Source of the DNA: Clavelina lepadiformis
Taxonomy: Eukaryota > Chordata > Ascidiacea > Aplousobranchia > Clavelinidae
Direction: 5' to 3'
DNA length: 64,000 nt
Assembly: GCF_947623445.1 (NCBI RefSeq)
Contig: NC_135245.1
Location: 4,657,501 to 4,721,500, forward strand
The notes below the pieces were generated by a model. That model saw only the letters and a program-made list of their open reading frames with translations, searched no databases and was not told where the DNA came from. This document shows, piece after piece, positions 63,219 to 64,000 of this stretch (positions within the stretch are counted from its first letter, which is position 1; every line of letters begins with the position of its first letter). The position numbers and the translations under genes are program-made.

Positions 63219-64000
63219 AGGCTGGCAGTCTTCTATAAATTGCTGAACTTTTAACAGCAGCGTAGTAATCAGCAAAAGAATAACCTACATCGTACTGCGG
63301 CAACCCTATTCTAAAAAAGCTTAAGTAACGTGTTTCAAATAAATTTAATCAAGAATAAAGTTGTGGTACAATTGAATTCTTATGCGTTGTAAGATAAAAA
63401 CCTTTAACTGAGGTTTGGTTTTGCCAATAAAGATTAACGTTATAGCTTATCATTACTTCATGTAAAAACGTAATGCCAACTAATGTCAAATTAGGTTACG
63501 CTTTTACTCGAAAAGAGGGAATTTACGAAAGTTGCTCAGAATCAGTTCATGTAACTTTCGAGGACGAGTTGTGTAACGAGGTAGGAATCCGTCGTGTAAC
63601 TAACGGGGATCATGAAATACTGGAATAGTTTAACGCAGTAACCTTGAAGCTTGCCTTATTTAACCACTAACTTACAAGAAAATTATACAATGTTTATGTT
63701 GAAAATTACCTAAATTCGTGTAACGTTTCAAAGTTACCTGAAACCTGCAAGTTCCACTTTTTTTACCACTTTAATGATTTGATTCTTGATTGCCAATTCA
63801 ACGTTGTTATGTAACCTATTAGACAAATATTAGTTGTAGACTTAAATGTGGATCTCAAAGCGGAATCCGTGATGCGTTTTTTGGCACTGGGAAGGGAAAG
63901 ATTTTAATCGATGTTACATCGCGTGAATATTATTAATTAGGTTAAGGTTGTTTGTGTTTACGTGTGTGATGTCAGATTCATTAGGAACGTGCTTCACTCA
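63219..64000. other. Terminal stretch without identified features
   Basis: AT-rich, with no supportable gene or repeat seen. Exons of a gene beyond the window cannot be excluded. Confidence 0.5.

Overview
The window is AT-rich, intron-containing animal DNA. Three genes are clear one-to-one orthologues of vertebrate genes (FSIP1, TP53RK, DZANK1), with near-human protein lengths and mostly compact GT-AG introns. With the small introns and the dense load of short hAT-type elements, this suggests an invertebrate deuterostome; a tunicate is my best guess, but nothing in the sequence settles the species.

Layout. Positions 1-6,100 hold mobile DNA: a broken Ty3/gypsy integrase remnant (about 430-1,025), then a 4.8-kb foldback element (1,271-6,083). 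Its long inverted arms are built from 48-bp tandem units, and it is flanked by a perfect 9-bp target-site duplication. Positions 6,444-32,917 hold four related STAND/NB-ARC-type NTPase genes (NLR-like, with no LRRs seen): two on the plus strand (6,444-9,014; 14,165-16,744) and two on the minus strand (28,549-22,473; 32,917-30,137). Each has a P-loop, Walker B, sensor-1, GxP (GSPL) and MHD-like (FHE/FHN) motif, then a long helical C-terminus that looks TPR-like. The plus pair and the minus pair form two sequence subgroups. The third gene has two small 5' exons, and the second encodes a RHIM-like amyloid motif (core VTIG). This is the most interesting signal in the window: an animal NLR-like ATPase apparently wired to an amyloid signalling motif. 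The fourth gene has a different short N-terminal exon.

Positions 35,553-46,454 hold two genes tail to tail: a 12-exon gene for an unrecognised 1,083-aa helical protein (plus) and a 9-exon FSIP1 orthologue (minus; 584 aa). Then come TP53RK (single coding exon, minus, 51,118-50,423), a cysteine-rich reading frame with an internal stop (about 54,214-54,659, minus), and a 15-exon DZANK1 orthologue (plus, 55,349-60,132; about 731 aa).

The remaining intergenic DNA holds several small non-autonomous DNA transposons with 8-bp target-site duplications (hAT type) at 19,464, 25,669, 29,777, 47,741, 51,497, 61,366 and 62,589. At least two other dispersed repeat families are present. I saw no rRNA, tRNA or CRISPR. 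Exon models were assembled by hand from splice consensus and reading-frame continuity; no transcript data were available.
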